64,000 nt of DNA from Hydra vulgaris (Eukaryota; Cnidaria; Hydrozoa; Anthoathecata; Hydridae), in NCBI RefSeq assembly GCF_038396675.1, contig NC_088922.1, positions 70,094,501 through 70,158,500 of the forward strand, written 5' to 3'. Positions within the stretch are counted from its first letter, which is position 1. Each line of letters begins with the position of its first letter. The notes under the pieces are model-generated. The model worked only from the letters and a program-made list of their open reading frames with translations. It made no database searches and had not been told where the DNA came from. Positions 33,763 to 62,402 of this stretch are shown in pieces. Made by a program: the position numbers and the translations under genes.

Positions 33763-34860
33763 AAAGATGGGACGCGGAAAGCATTGTAGTGCAGAAAAAC
33801 GAGAACTGATCCGAAGGTTGATACCTTATAGAGAAGTTGGTCGTTTAGTTGAGTGTTTCAATAAAATGATAAGAAATGCCATAAAATTTCAAGAAAAGCC
33901 TGAAACATGTGGTCGAAAACGTTCTATTTCAATATTGCTGGCCAATCGCTTGGTCCAACAAGCTAAAAAGGAACCTTTTAAAACAGCTACCGATCTAAAA
34001 AAGGACTTTAACATTGATGCAACAGTACAAACAGTTTGGAGTTGTCTGCGAGTAATGGATTAAAAGCCTGTAGCCCCAGAAAAGTTCCACTTCTAAGTGC
34101 CCGACATGTTGTAAAGCGTATTGCGTTTGCTAAAAAACACTTAAATTGGCCACTCGAAAAATGGAGCAATGTTTTATGGACAGACGAAAGTAAGATTGTG
34201 CTTTATGGTGGAAAAGGCTCTCGGGCGTATGTCAAAAAACCGCCGAATGCAGAATACAATCCAAAATATACCATCAAAACTATTAAACATGGAGGTTGTA
34301 GTATAATGATATGGGCATGCTTTTCTTATTACGGAGTAGGTTCCATTCATCACATTACTATTATTATGGACCAACACTTTTATGTTGATATATTGGATTA
34401 AGTGATGTTGCCGTATGCAGACTATGAAATGCCGTTGTCCTGGGTGTTCCAACAGGACAATGACCCAAAGCACACTAGCAAGACGGCGAAGAATTGGTTT
34501 GAGGAGCATATAGTGAACGTTATGGAGTGACCAGCACAGTCGCCAGATCTTAACCCAATCGAGAATTTGTGGGCTGACGTAAAGGAGGTGGTTGCTGCTG
34601 CCGAACCCACCACGAAGTAGTCACTTTGGAACGTAGTTAAGGAGACATGGAGCAAAATTCCGCTAAAGCGATGTCAGGACTTGGTTAATTCAATGCCAAG
34701 ACGTTGTGTAGCCGTCATTGCCAATAAAGGTCACGCTACAAAATACTAATATGTTAAGAAATAACTAATATTTATTGTAAAATGTTTAAAACAAATGATC
34801 TCATAATGTTTCCTTATTTTAAAGTACACATTAACGCTGTGGTGCTATTATTTTTTTCAG
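33763..34860 (+). pseudogene. Tc1-like transposase (DD34E), broken; left TIR missing
   Basis: The N-terminal HTH region (MGRGKHCSAEKRELIRRLIP, 33766 on) is followed after a frame break by WSNVLWTDESKIVLYGGKGS with the first D. A stop at 34399 precedes WVFQQDNDPKHTSKTAKNWF with the second D and SPDLNPIENLW with the E. Exactly 34 residues separate the second D and the E, so this is DD34E Tc1. The C-terminus GHATKY ends near 34748. A TIR-like ACGCTGTGGTGCTATTATTT near 34832-34860 may be the right end. The left end is lost at the LINE junction. Confidence 0.85.
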
Positions 34861-34981
34861 GTTTTATTTTTTTTGAATTTTTGTTTAATAAATGAATACT
34901 ATATATTAAAACTTGTATGTTTTGTTTTTTATAAAAATTATAAGCCATTTTACTTTTAAATATGCATTTAAAAGATGTATA

Positions 34982-36090
<1,109 letters not shown>

Positions 36091-36770
36091 GCTTCCACTG
36101 ACGAGAGCGCAACAAGCAAAACAATAAGATTATTTTAGACCCCTTAACTGTAGCTTTACCCATTTGTCAACCTCTGTTATACTAGCAAAATAGTGAATTA
36201 AACCAATATCTAAATATTTCAAATAAAATTTTCACACACTTTTATTATAGATATTTTAAAACAAATTAATATTTAAAAAAACGTGGTGCTTATAGTATCT
36301 TTAAAAATTTTTTTTTTTTGCCTTATTTAAAAAAATTTAATAAAAATGATACCAACTGCTATTGATCGCAATATACACGCAACCACTCGCGTCCTATCTT
36401 CGAATCAGCCGTAAACCATTCACGGAAGTCAAATGTGCCATGCCAATCCTAGTAGAAACCCTGATTGAATCAGCGGCAATATCTAAATATCAATAACCAA
36501 ATGGGACCCATCTGGAACCCAGATCAATTCCCAGCCTGAATTTATTCCCATCTCAATCCCAGTAAATTCCAGCTGGGATCCAGTTGGAATTGACTAGGAT
36601 GGTTATTTTGCCGCTTGATCACGAGGTAAATGTCAATATTTTTGGAGTATTTTTTGAAATCGTTTTTTTAATATTTGCCCCAAATTTAACTTCTTTTGTG
36701 TATTTGTGGTTTGAATTTTTTTTTTTTTCAACACCCATAATAATATTAGGGGTGTTCTTGTCATAAGTGT
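36091..36770. other. AT-rich stretch with one moderately GC-rich repeat-like patch
   Basis: Sequence at 36470-36590 (CCAAATGGGACCCATCTGGA, ATTCCCAGCCTG, CCCAGTAAATTCCAGCTGGG) has internal imperfect repeats and may be part of a dispersed repeat. No gene is evident. Confidence 0.4.
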
Positions 36771-36774
36771 AAAC

Positions 36775-36816
36775 ATACAAACATACAACAATAATTAAAA
36801 AAAAAAAAAAAAAGAC

Positions 36817-36873
<57 letters not shown>

Positions 36874-36951
36874 CACATGTCTTATTTTTTTTTTTTTTAA
36901 TTATTGTTGTATGTTTGTATGTATATATATGTTTAATTATTGTTGTATGTT

Positions 36952-37003
<52 letters not shown>
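36775..37003. repeat. foldback sequence around (TA)n
   Basis: ACATACAAACATACAACAAT ... AAAAGACATGTGTATATAT (36775-36835) is repeated inverted at 36872-36925. Part of the right arm is tandemly duplicated (GTTTAATTATTGTTGTATG, 36930-36955) before the next TA run. It appears to be a local template-switch product, not a transposon. Confidence 0.75.
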
Positions 37004-37040
<37 letters not shown>

Positions 37041-37293
37041 TTATTCGCCTCCCCAAGGCCCGAGGGGGCCACTACAGTCGAGGAGGCTACTCATTTTTTT
37101 TGTGTTTTTTATTTTTTTGATATTACTCGTGGTGCAACCCTCTCTCAACTCTTTAACTCCGAAACACAAACCTTGCCGAGCAAGGCCGCTGCGCGGAGAA
37201 ACTAAGTTGAGCGCGGTACTTCCAGGGACGTGGTGGGAGTCGAACTCCGAACCTCTCGCTTACAGAGCGAGCGCTCTAACCACTACACCACTA

Positions 37294-37299
<6 letters not shown>
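37004..37299 (-). mobile_element. tRNA-derived SINE, copy 5, with 34-nt poly(A) tail, inside (TA)n
   Basis: This is the best-preserved copy. On the minus strand it has the head GCGGTAGTGGTGTAGTGGTT, an anticodon-like stem CTCGC/GCGAG, box B GGAGTTCGACTCCC, the full body and then about 34 A. TA arrays lie immediately on both sides, so it landed inside a microsatellite. A 42-bp patch (37093-37130) differs from other copies. Confidence 0.9.

Positions 37300-37367
<68 letters not shown>
37300..37367. repeat. (TA)n array right of SINE
   Basis: A TA repeat continues on the far side of the SINE. Confidence 0.95.
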
Positions 37368-37371
<4 letters not shown>

Positions 37372-37379
37372 TCTAAATA

Positions 37380-38210
37380 AAGTTCATCAAAGATATTTAC
37401 AAATAGTAATAAATGCCAACATGAAGTAAACACCTGTACATAAAACAAAAGGCAAGTTATAATATCAAGTCAAAAATTAAACTTCATCAACAAGATTATT
37501 AGTTTTTTTTTTATAAATATTTAATATTTTAGTATTCAGTTTTTAAATTATATAAATAATAAAATATATAAGAAATTATATAAATAATAAAATTATATAA
37601 ATTCATTATTTAATAAATACTAATAAAGTTATAGATGAATTAATAAGTAAAAAGAACGTATAAGAAATACTATGTTTTTTATAAAATGCAACTTTTGTAA
37701 TAATTATTGAAGCTAAGTTTAAGTAATATTTTACTAAATATTTTACAGGTTGTTTAAATTTTACTGATTTTAAAATCTATAAATCTGTAAAGGCTAAACA
37801 AATGAAAAAGTTTAATTTATAAAATTATTGATGATTTTTAAAAATTTAGGATTTTAATATTTCTTAAGAAAATCAAAAAACAAATTAGTATCATGGAGAG
37901 CTGCGATTTAAAGGTACTTGTTTTATAAATAAATTATTGTAAATAAGTTGTGAAAAATTGTCTTACAATAAAATGTTTTTTAGAAGTTGTATATTTTTCA
38001 AAGTTTCAAAATTGTCATAACAAGTGAAACAAATTTTATTTAAACTAGAATGAAAATAAGAAGACAGCTCCAGAACAGTATGTATATTAATAATTTTAGT
38101 TTTTTTTCATGAAATTTATGAAATTCTTATACTTTTTTATTCATTGTTATTCATGTCCTTTGTTTTAACATTAAGGCTAAATAATCTTTATAAGTATCGG
38201 AATACAACGG
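37380..38210. other. AT-rich stretch, nothing recognised
   Basis: Short direct repeats of AAATTATATAAATAATAAAA occur near 37545-37600. No gene is evident. Confidence 0.4.
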
Positions 38211-38214
38211 TATT

Positions 38215-39427
<1,213 letters not shown>

Positions 39428-39430
39428 AAT

Positions 39431-42400
39431 TAGGGTGGTCCTTAAAGCAATAAAAAATTTTTTTTTTTGAAATGTTAAGCTTCCACCCTTTTAAAATGTT
39501 CCTTTGGGTAACAAGAGAGCCTGCAAAAAATATTTATGCAATCAGACAGTGTTGTGAGGTCGCCCAGCTTGTCTTTTTATAGGGTATAGCAAACATGAAC
39601 ACCGATTACGATTATTTCGAAAAGAGTAATTGACTGAAGTGACAGTTCAACAGTATTCTTATTAGTGTTTGTAACTCATAGTTAATGTAATGGCAGTGTA
39701 GAGATATAGTATTACTAGTGTAGTGTGTTGTAATTGTTCAATGTTCAAAATCACCACAGTAATGACTAAATTAGCAGGCCTATAAGACAGTCTGTGCCTG
39801 CAGTGTTGACTTGAGGCAATCCGGGTAGCGACGTCGGTGATTGGCCACAACTTGCAGAAGGAATTGGAACTGGTCCTCATCATGGGTTATGAGTTTATTT
39901 AACTCCTGCACAAGGGCTACACCCCGTTCAGCATTGTCATTTGTGACCAGAAGTTTGTTCACAATTGTTGTGCTTTGCTTGTAATCATCTCTGGCTTCCC
40001 ATGTTTCGGGGTCCGCGCACAAGAAATCAGAACCAATGTGGAGACTGCTGAGAAGATCACGAGTGTTTGAAGTTACGAAGTCCTCTAAGTTGTGTTGCGA
40101 TGACTCGCTGGCTTTTAGAATGATTCGTTTTGGACTAGGTTGAACAGATTGTTTGGACTGTAGTGCATCCACCATGTTTCGTTTTGTCTCGGATGAAACG
40201 TTTGGATCGAAAAAGGCAAGGCCCACTAAATATTCCGACAGATACCACAAGTGATGTTCAAGCTTCTTGCAAGTAGCTATGGCAATTTTTTCGTCAAACT
40301 GCCTGTAGCTGTAGAGATTCTGAAGCAGTTGAAGGTCATTACGAGGAGCGCTGGCAGCCAGTGGTGCAGTGAACCAGGCTTTCAGATATATGATGACTGT
40401 GAAGACGCACATCTTACGGAGGCCTTTCTCTTCAAATGCTGTGAGCTTAAATTGTGACCGGAACATCCAGACTTTGAGTGAGTATATAACTTTCGACATC
40501 CATCTAGCGTGATGCATGGCACCTGGTGCCATGAAGTTGATTCCACGTGCAGGATCGGGTGAACCTCCGAGGAAGATGATGGACAGCTGGAGGAGTTCAC
40601 GATAGTCGTCTCGCACTGACTCACGGAGCAACTGGCTATGAGCAAATTCCAGTGTTTCTTGCTTCACTGCGTACGGAATTTCACCCAACTCTGAGCCTGT
40701 CTCATACTTTGTCTGATCCAAAACGGACCATTTCTGCTGAAATCTTTTAAAAAGCAGAACCTCTGGGGCAGACGAGGGGGTAAGGCTTGCTGTAAATGCA
40801 GCTCCGGCCAACAGCTCCATTATATGATGGCGACATGCCAAGTACAGCAAATCCTTGCCAAGTGCTCGCTCAATTTCAACACAGGCCCCAATGTGAATTC
40901 CAGTATTTGAGCTGGTTGTGTCGAAACACATTCCAATAACACGATCTTGGACTCTCCACTCTTGAAGTGCTTGGACTACCGCTGACGCCTGATTTTTTCC
41001 TGTTCCACCAACCATCTTGCTTACCTTCAACAACTGACAGACACCAAAACCTGTAACTATTATTGGAAGGCGGTCAACATGATCTTTGCCACAAAGATCC
41101 TGCATTAACTTGCCATCCCAATGTACTGTCAACTGTACATCACTTGACAAATTGTTCTTCAAAGCTGCTGCAATTTCCGACCGATATCTCTCACGTCCAC
41201 GCTTTATAGTGCTACGGTTTATACTGAGGTCGCTGATGTCATATCCCAAACTTTGAGCAGTTTTAGCAATGACGAAAGTGGCTTTCCTGTCGCTCATTTT
41301 GGTGTGATCTAATGCAGCAGCTAACTGAGGTGTTATTACTTTTTTCGTTGCTCTTATTTTTTTTTTGGTGGAGTACAGAACTTATGCGCACTGAATTCAC
41401 CATCATCATCGATGCGCTCTTCTTCACTGATGTAGTCTTTTTCATCCAACACTGCACTGGCTGAAGCCTGAGCCCATTGGTCCTTCGCTCGTTTTCTTCT
41501 AGCATTTTCCAGCTCAGTACACTTTGCCTTCCGTTCTTCCTTGGCTACCAGTGCTGTGTCGATTGAGCCCATATAACCTCGTCGACCAGGTTCCCACTGT
41601 GCGGCAAGAAACTCGAGATCTTCCTGGATTTTTATCATCGTGACAGCGTTAGCGTGAGCGATATCAAGGAGATCGTTCATTTTGCCACAAAATTGGGTTT
41701 CATTTGATGTATGCGACTCCGACTGGCGTGTTTTGTGCTTTTTCAGAGTTGACCATTCCTTATACAGTAGCTCCAACTTGGCAATGGCATGATCCTTCCG
41801 GCAAGTTGGAATACGAGCAATGTTCCAGACTTTTGTCACCTCTTCAATCACATACGATGATGCTTGGCGTGTTGTGAGTCCAAGATTGAGATGATGATGA
41901 CAGAAAAGCCCTAGTGCTTCACCATTTGATGCAAGGCGGATGCTGGAAACTGCAGTAGTTGGTTCACCCAGGAGATATAGTGCCGACTTACTACGTGTTG
42001 TCATGTTTCGGCTACAAAGTGAAATAAAGAACAAATAAAGTTCACACAGTGCGATGGGACATGCGTTAGGCCCATAGGCTATTTCTTAAAATGATAAAAT
42101 GGTCAATCGCTCATGAAATTCATATTAATTGTAGAAAGTGTTGAGTGATGCAAAATTAATAGTAGTAAATTGCTTTCAATGCATAAAAAAAATTACAGCA
42201 ATTGATTTTTTGGGCTGCCTACAAATACAACAAATGACGCAATACAATTTCAACTGGTCAAGGAGCAAAAAACAAAATGAAACGATAAATTTATACTCAC
42301 TATTCCTGGTTTGAAGATTCCTTTGACTCCTTGTATTGTATTTACTGAGTTGAATTGCAGATAGTGAGACGTTTCTATTGCATTAACTGGTAATTATCTC

Positions 42401-42748
42401 ACAAAACACGCATTAATATTTTGAAAAATGACGTTTATGCTAAATGACGTCAACCAACATGCATCAAAGAATACTTATTACTTAATTAGTTGATGGTTGA
42501 TATTACTAAACACCTGAATCGACCACAAGGTGAAAGTGTTGATTAGTTTCAATGTTTCATGAACAAGTTTCATAAACTAATTTTTTTTTTAAATAAGCCA
42601 AAATAACATTTATAGAACATGCTTGGGCGACCTCTAAACATCAACCAAATGTATAAATATTTTTACACAAACATCTTATCATATAAACGAACACTTCTAG
42701 GGGGTGGGAGCACAACATTTCAACTTTTCATTTTAAAGGACCACCCTA
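39431..42748 (-). mobile_element. 3.3-kb DNA transposon of unclassified, possibly hAT-related family
   Basis: The left end TAGGGTGGTCCTTAAAGCAA and the right end, on the minus strand, TAGGGTGGTCCTTTAAAATG are TIRs. A second matched block (TGAAATGTT..GC.CCACCC) lies about 50 bp inside, so the TIRs extend about 60 bp with indels. The 8-mer ATATAAAT is present directly outside both ends (39423-39430 and 42749-42756), consistent with an 8-bp target duplication, though the flanks are AT-repeats. TAGGG termini and 8-bp duplications fit hAT. The coding region is on the minus strand. Confidence 0.8.
39780..42004 (-). pseudogene. transposase-like protein of the 3.3-kb element, split by one frameshift
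   Basis: Frame 1 (42004-41354, from MTTRSKSALYLLGEPT) and frame 2 (open from the A-tract, Met at 41297, to 39780) belong together. Frame 2 stays open upstream through RATKKVITPQLAAALDHTK to a run of ten A (+ strand T at 41357-41366). Counting from the Met at 41297, frame 2 has D61 (VHWDGK), D126 (MCFDTTSSNTG), a following C155-x-H-H (ACRHHIMEL) and near the C-terminus E457 (NDNAERGVALVQE). Two acids, a C/H motif and a late ER are the order expected of an RNase-H-fold hAT-like enzyme. I recognise the sequence style from uncharacterised invertebrate proteins but know no family name. Catalytic function is inference. Confidence 0.6.

Positions 42749-42752
<4 letters not shown>

Positions 42753-42846
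<94 letters not shown>
42753..42846. repeat. (TA)n array
   Basis: A TA repeat with AAATATA variants separates the right end of the 3.3-kb element from a LINE fragment. It is probably the other half of the array at 39226-39427 into which the element inserted. Confidence 0.9.
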
Positions 42847-42847
<1 letters not shown>

Positions 42848-43374
42848 ACTTTAATTCAGATAAAACTCAATTTTTTTCTGCCAATCGTTATCGCAATAAT
42901 TTAGATCTTCCTATATTTATGAACGGTGATGTACTCGATGAGTCACCTACTCTTCATCTTCTAGGATTAACTCTTACTTCCAATCTTTCTTGGAAACCAT
43001 ATATCAAATCAGTTGCAAAATTAGCATCTGCTAAGGTTGCATCTCTTTATCGAGCTCGCCACTTTCTTACTCTGGATTCTATTCTCTATCTCTATAAATC
43101 TCAAATCCGACCTTGTATGAAATACTGTTGCCATATCTGGGGCGGATCTTCTAATGATGCCCTTTCTCTTTTAGACAAGGTGCAAAAACGCATTGTAAAC
43201 ATAGTTGGACCTGCTCTTGCAGCCAACCTTTAACCATTATCACATCGTCGTAATGTTGCTTCTCTTTCTCTTTTCTACAAATACTATAATGGGCACTGCT
43301 CTAAAGAGCTAGCGTCTCTTGTGCCATCTACTAAAATTCATTCTCGTGTTACTCGTCATTCAATTAAGTGTCAA
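42847..43374 (+). pseudogene. LINE fragment (C-terminal part), cut by the Penelope element
   Basis: The sequence is nearly identical to 9890-10410 of the intact LINE (FNSDKTQFFSANRY to RVTRHSIKC), with one early stop after AANL. High identity implies a recent copy. It stops within codons at 43374, where Penelope sequence begins. Confidence 0.9.
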
Positions 43375-43376
43375 AA

Positions 43377-44940
43377 AACATGGAATATTAAAAAAACTTT
43401 CAAATAATCCGAATATCATTATTCTAAAACCTGATAAAGGTAATGGAGTAGTAATATTAGATAAAGAAATTTACGTAAATGGTATTTATAAAATTATTAA
43501 TGACAAAACAAAATTTAAGCAACTTAAGAAAGATGTAACCTTAAATAGAGAAATTCAACTCCAAAATTTTCTAAGGAAACTAAAAGCAAAAGGTTTTTCG
43601 ATGATTCCACATACAACAGAATTTATCCTTCCGGATCTCATCCTGCTTGTATCTATGGGCTTCCAAAGATGCACTAGTTAACTTCCTCCGAGACTACCAT
43701 AAACTTCAGACCTATTGTATCATCTATTGGTACCTACAATTATCAACTAGCCAAATTTCTTAAAGATTTGTTATCTCCATTAGTAAACACAGAGTTTTGC
43801 ACTAAAGATTCATTTTCCTTCGTTAAAGAAATAAGTTAGGTTAATCTACATAAACAATTTTTAGTATCGTATGATGTAACCAGCTTATATGCTCATGTTC
43901 CGCTTCAAGAAACCATTGATATCGCAGTTAATTCGATTATGCTTAATAATAAAAATTTTAAAATTACTAAAAACGATTTAAAAAAACTATTTAATTTCGC
44001 TACCTCGCAAACACATTTTCTTTTTAAAGGACATACTTATGATCAAATAGATGGTGTAGCCATGGGCTCTCCACTAGCACCTGTTCTTGCCAATTTGCTT
44101 ATGGGTCATTTTGAAAATGACTGGATTAAAAATTGCAATGGAGTCAAGCCAGTTTTCTATAAACGATATGTTGATGACATTTTTGCTGCTTTTCAGTCAG
44201 AAAATGAAGCACGTATTTTCCTTGATTATATTAATGGTAGGCACAGTTCTATTTCTTTCACCATGGAACAGGAAGTGAATTTAAAAATATCCTTTTTGGA
44301 CGTAAATTTACACAAAATAAATTCTACAGTAACTACTACAGTTTTTCATAAAAAAACCTACTCTGGTCTACACACCAATTTTTATAGTTTCACTCCGCTT
44401 TCGTACAGAGTTAGTCTTATCAAATGCCTAATCGATAGAACATTTAAAATCAATAGTACTAATCTAGGGTTTAACTCCGACATAAACAACCTTTTTAAAG
44501 TATTTCAAAGAAACATGTATCCATCTTGGCTAATATGGAAAATATATAAATCTTATTTAAACAAAATTAACACAAACAATCCATCACAACCAAAAATCAA
44601 AGAACCTTTGTCTTACTTTAAACTACCGTTTTTAGGAAAAATATCTGATTTAACTAAAAAAAGATAGAATTCAATTGTTAAAAGATATTGCTGTTCTGTA
44701 AATTTTAAACTAGTTTTTGTCTCACTAAAAGTTTCAAAATTTTTCTCCTCAATAAGAATCATGGTAATGAAAATTGTTTTATGCAATTAAATGAAAAGTG
44801 TTTTTCCGTTTTAGATTCAGCATCTAATAAGTTCGAATTAAAACTTAAAGAAAGCATGTTTATAGAATGGTTAAAACCATTTGGTATGAACAAACATGTC
44901 AATCATGTCCAATCGACACTTTCTGTTTAGTTATTACTTT
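43377..44940 (+). pseudogene. Penelope reverse transcriptase, broken; GIY-YIG core deleted
   Basis: Blocks in order are LKPDKGNGVVILDK (43415), an out-of-frame stretch with stops (43680-43860), SYDVTSLYAHVPLQETIDIA (43867), then GVAMGSPLAPVLANLLMGHF (44055) and YKRYVDDIFAAF with the catalytic YVDD (44157-44192). A frame of 242 codons (43939-44667) covers palm and thumb. After its stop, CCSVNFKLVFVSLKVSKFFS leads directly into NKNHGNENCF..ASNKFELKLKES, the distal part of the GIY-YIG region. The segment with the GIY and YIG motifs is therefore missing, and the element could not nick DNA by itself. Confidence 0.85.
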
Positions 44941-45122
44941 CTATGTATTTTTTTATTAACCTAGTCTTTCGTCACTTCCTATTTGTTTTTTAGTATGACT
45001 TGTTATTCTTATAATAGTTTTGTTGTATTTTTGTAATTAAATTAATAGTTTGTACACAGATAATTACATTTTGTATTATTGAAAAAATCACCTACATAGG
45101 TATTTAAACAAATTTAAAAATT

Positions 45123-45174
45123 AAACTTCAACTGAAGATGACTATTGATAGTCGAAACATGTATTGTTTTGTTT
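45123..45174 (+). ncRNA. minimal hammerhead ribozyme motif of the Penelope element
   Basis: The core CTGAAGA (45132-45138) and GAAA (45154-45157) flank a stem II GACTAT/ATAGTC with a TG loop. The strand after GAAA gives a 2-bp stem III (AC/GU, loop AU) and a GUA cleavage triplet (45161-45163). Stem I is closed by CAA/UUG and AAAC/GUUU across a small internal loop. Every conserved hammerhead core position can be placed; one unpaired U precedes stem II. Hammerheads with very short stem III are known from PLE termini. Predicted cleavage is after 45163. Confidence 0.7.
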
Positions 45175-45223
45175 AGAATTAATAAAATGGTTTTATTAAT
45201 TAAAAGTTTGTCTTGTTTTTAAA

Positions 45224-45224
<1 letters not shown>

Positions 45225-45292
<68 letters not shown>
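45225..45292. repeat. (TA)n array
   Basis: A TA repeat directly abuts the left TIR of the Tc1 element, and its likely other half lies at 47079-47211. Confidence 0.95.
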
Positions 45293-47214
<1,922 letters not shown>

Positions 47215-47497
47215 GTATTAAATATTAAGTATATATATTAAATATTAAATATATAAGAAAGCTCTTGCTGACTAACTAAATTTATTGCTTCACTGGTGAA
47301 TGAAAAAAGTTTTTTCTTTAATAAAATTTTATATTTTATATTATTATATCACCAAAAACCTCTACAATATTTGCAATCATTTACTTCATTATCTTTTTTA
47401 TTTTATTTTGAATATGTTTAATGAATTTTAATAATTATTATGATTTTGATCAAAACATACTTAATTTATTTTTGATCAGTTTTTTTTTAACTTCTTT

Positions 47498-48115
47498 AGA
47501 GAATTAATAGACTGGTTATTTTGAATATATATTTTTTGATTATTTATTTTTAGAGAATTAATAGACTGGTTATTTTGATTATATATTTTTTGATTATTTA
47601 TTTTTAGAGAATTAATAGACTGGTTATTTTGATTATATATTTTTTGATTATTTATCTTTAGAGAATTAATAGACTGGTTATTTTGATTATATATTTTTTG
47701 ATTATTTATTTTTAGAGAATTAATAGACTGGTTATTTTGATTATACATTTTTTGATTATTTATTTTTAGAGAATTAATAGACTGGTTATTTTGATTATAT
47801 ATTTTTTGATTATTTATTTTAGAGAATTAATAGACTGGTTATTTTGATTATATATTTTTTGATTATTTATTTTTAGAGAATTAATAGACTGGTTATTTTG
47901 ATTATATATTTTTTGATTATTTATCTTTAGAGAATTAATAGACTGGTTATTTTGATTATATATTTTTTGATTATTTATTTTTAGAGAAATAATAGACTGG
48001 TTATTTTGATTATACATTTTTTGATTATTTATTTTTAGAGAATTAATAGACTGGTTATTTTGATTATATATTTTTTGATTATTTATTTTTAGAGAATTAA
48101 TAGACTGGTTATTTT
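47498..48115. repeat. 54-bp minisatellite, about 11 copies
   Basis: The unit AGAGAATTAATAGACTGGTT plus ATTTTGATTATATATTTTTTGATTATTTATTTTT repeats with very few changes (a C variant, an ATACAT variant). Because 54 is a multiple of three, the minus strand stays open (INSLKINNQKIYNQNNQS). One copy near 47820 has lost a T, which splits that frame. The array ends about 125 bp before a gene B exon, so it is probably intronic. Confidence 0.95.
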
Positions 48116-48241
48116 GTTGTAAGGTAAGTTGCAAGTAGTGTAAGACACAAGTTTTAAAACTTGAAGTAATGAAATGTAAGTTAATCATTGTTAATAACCT
48201 TGTTATTCTTTTTTATTTTTTCTTATTATTTTTCATTATAG

Positions 48242-61707
<13,466 letters not shown>

Positions 61708-61860
61708 TGTAAAAATATTTATAATTATCGTTCTGTTTCAACATCTCACAGAAGAAGAATTTTTGAATGCCGTACGCAATCTACGCAATGTAAAAATGTC
61801 GTTTTTTTGATGTTAATTCTTGTTCTTAAAGTAAAATTATTTTAAATCTCAATATAAAGT

Positions 61861-61956
61861 GAAAAAGATTGAAAATTTTCAATCTTTTTTGAACATGTTT
61901 ACAACATTTGAAAACAGATAGGTCATTTTGACTTATCGTCAAAATTTCTTTTGATT
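61861..61956. repeat. 28-bp perfect palindrome and inverted copy of exon sequence
   Basis: AAAAAGATTGAAAATTTTCAATCTTTTT (split here as AAAAAGATTGAAAA/TTTTCAATCTTTTT) is a perfect palindrome at 61861-61888. Sequence 61915-61956 (GATAGGTCATTTTGACTTAT on) is the reverse complement, with one extra base, of coding sequence near 61588-61625. Confidence 0.85.
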
Positions 61957-62402
61957 GCGTGGTTGCGACACACTTATGTGTGGTTGCGACACACTTATAT
62001 TATCATTTATATGGAAAGTTTTGATTTTATTAAATAAAAAACTCTATAATGGAATACTTTTCTTTAAAAAATAAATTTTACGCGCATCTAAAGCGCGAAC
62101 TAAGTGCGCACAGACATTAGTACTAATGCGGATTCCGCGCACTAATGTTAATTCAAATTAATAAGATTTTCAGGAAATATTCTCAATGTTGTTACTCGTG
62201 TACTTGTTACTAGAAAGAAAAAAATTTATAAATAAATGTATTACTCAACACATCAAACATTGAATCGATTTAAACATTGTTATTACATTAAGAGCAATCA
62301 AATTTTAATTAAAAGAGAAACCAACGTTATGAGTTAAAAAAAACTCATAACGGTCTTTAAAGCTAATTTTCTATCTTTTCCACACGTCTTTTGGTGTGCA
62401 TA

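Larger units (their letters stand above)
43375..45200 (+). mobile_element. Penelope-like element (PLE), 5'-truncated
   Basis: RT-coding sequence, a remnant of the C-terminal GIY-YIG module and a 3' terminal region with a hammerhead-like fold are in the expected order. The 5' pseudo-LTR is absent because the element begins inside the RT N-terminal region at the LINE junction. It ends near 45200 with AATAAAATGGTTTTATTAAT, just before a TA array. Confidence 0.85.

Noticed and set aside
36091..36125. Second hammerhead-like motif (CTGACGA...)
   Set aside because: The GAAA box and a matching stem II are not present in the right place.
37228..37299. Possible tRNA gene (cloverleaf-like head)
   Set aside because: The same head with a common body and A tail recurs six times, so it is a SINE; acceptor-stem pairing is not preserved.
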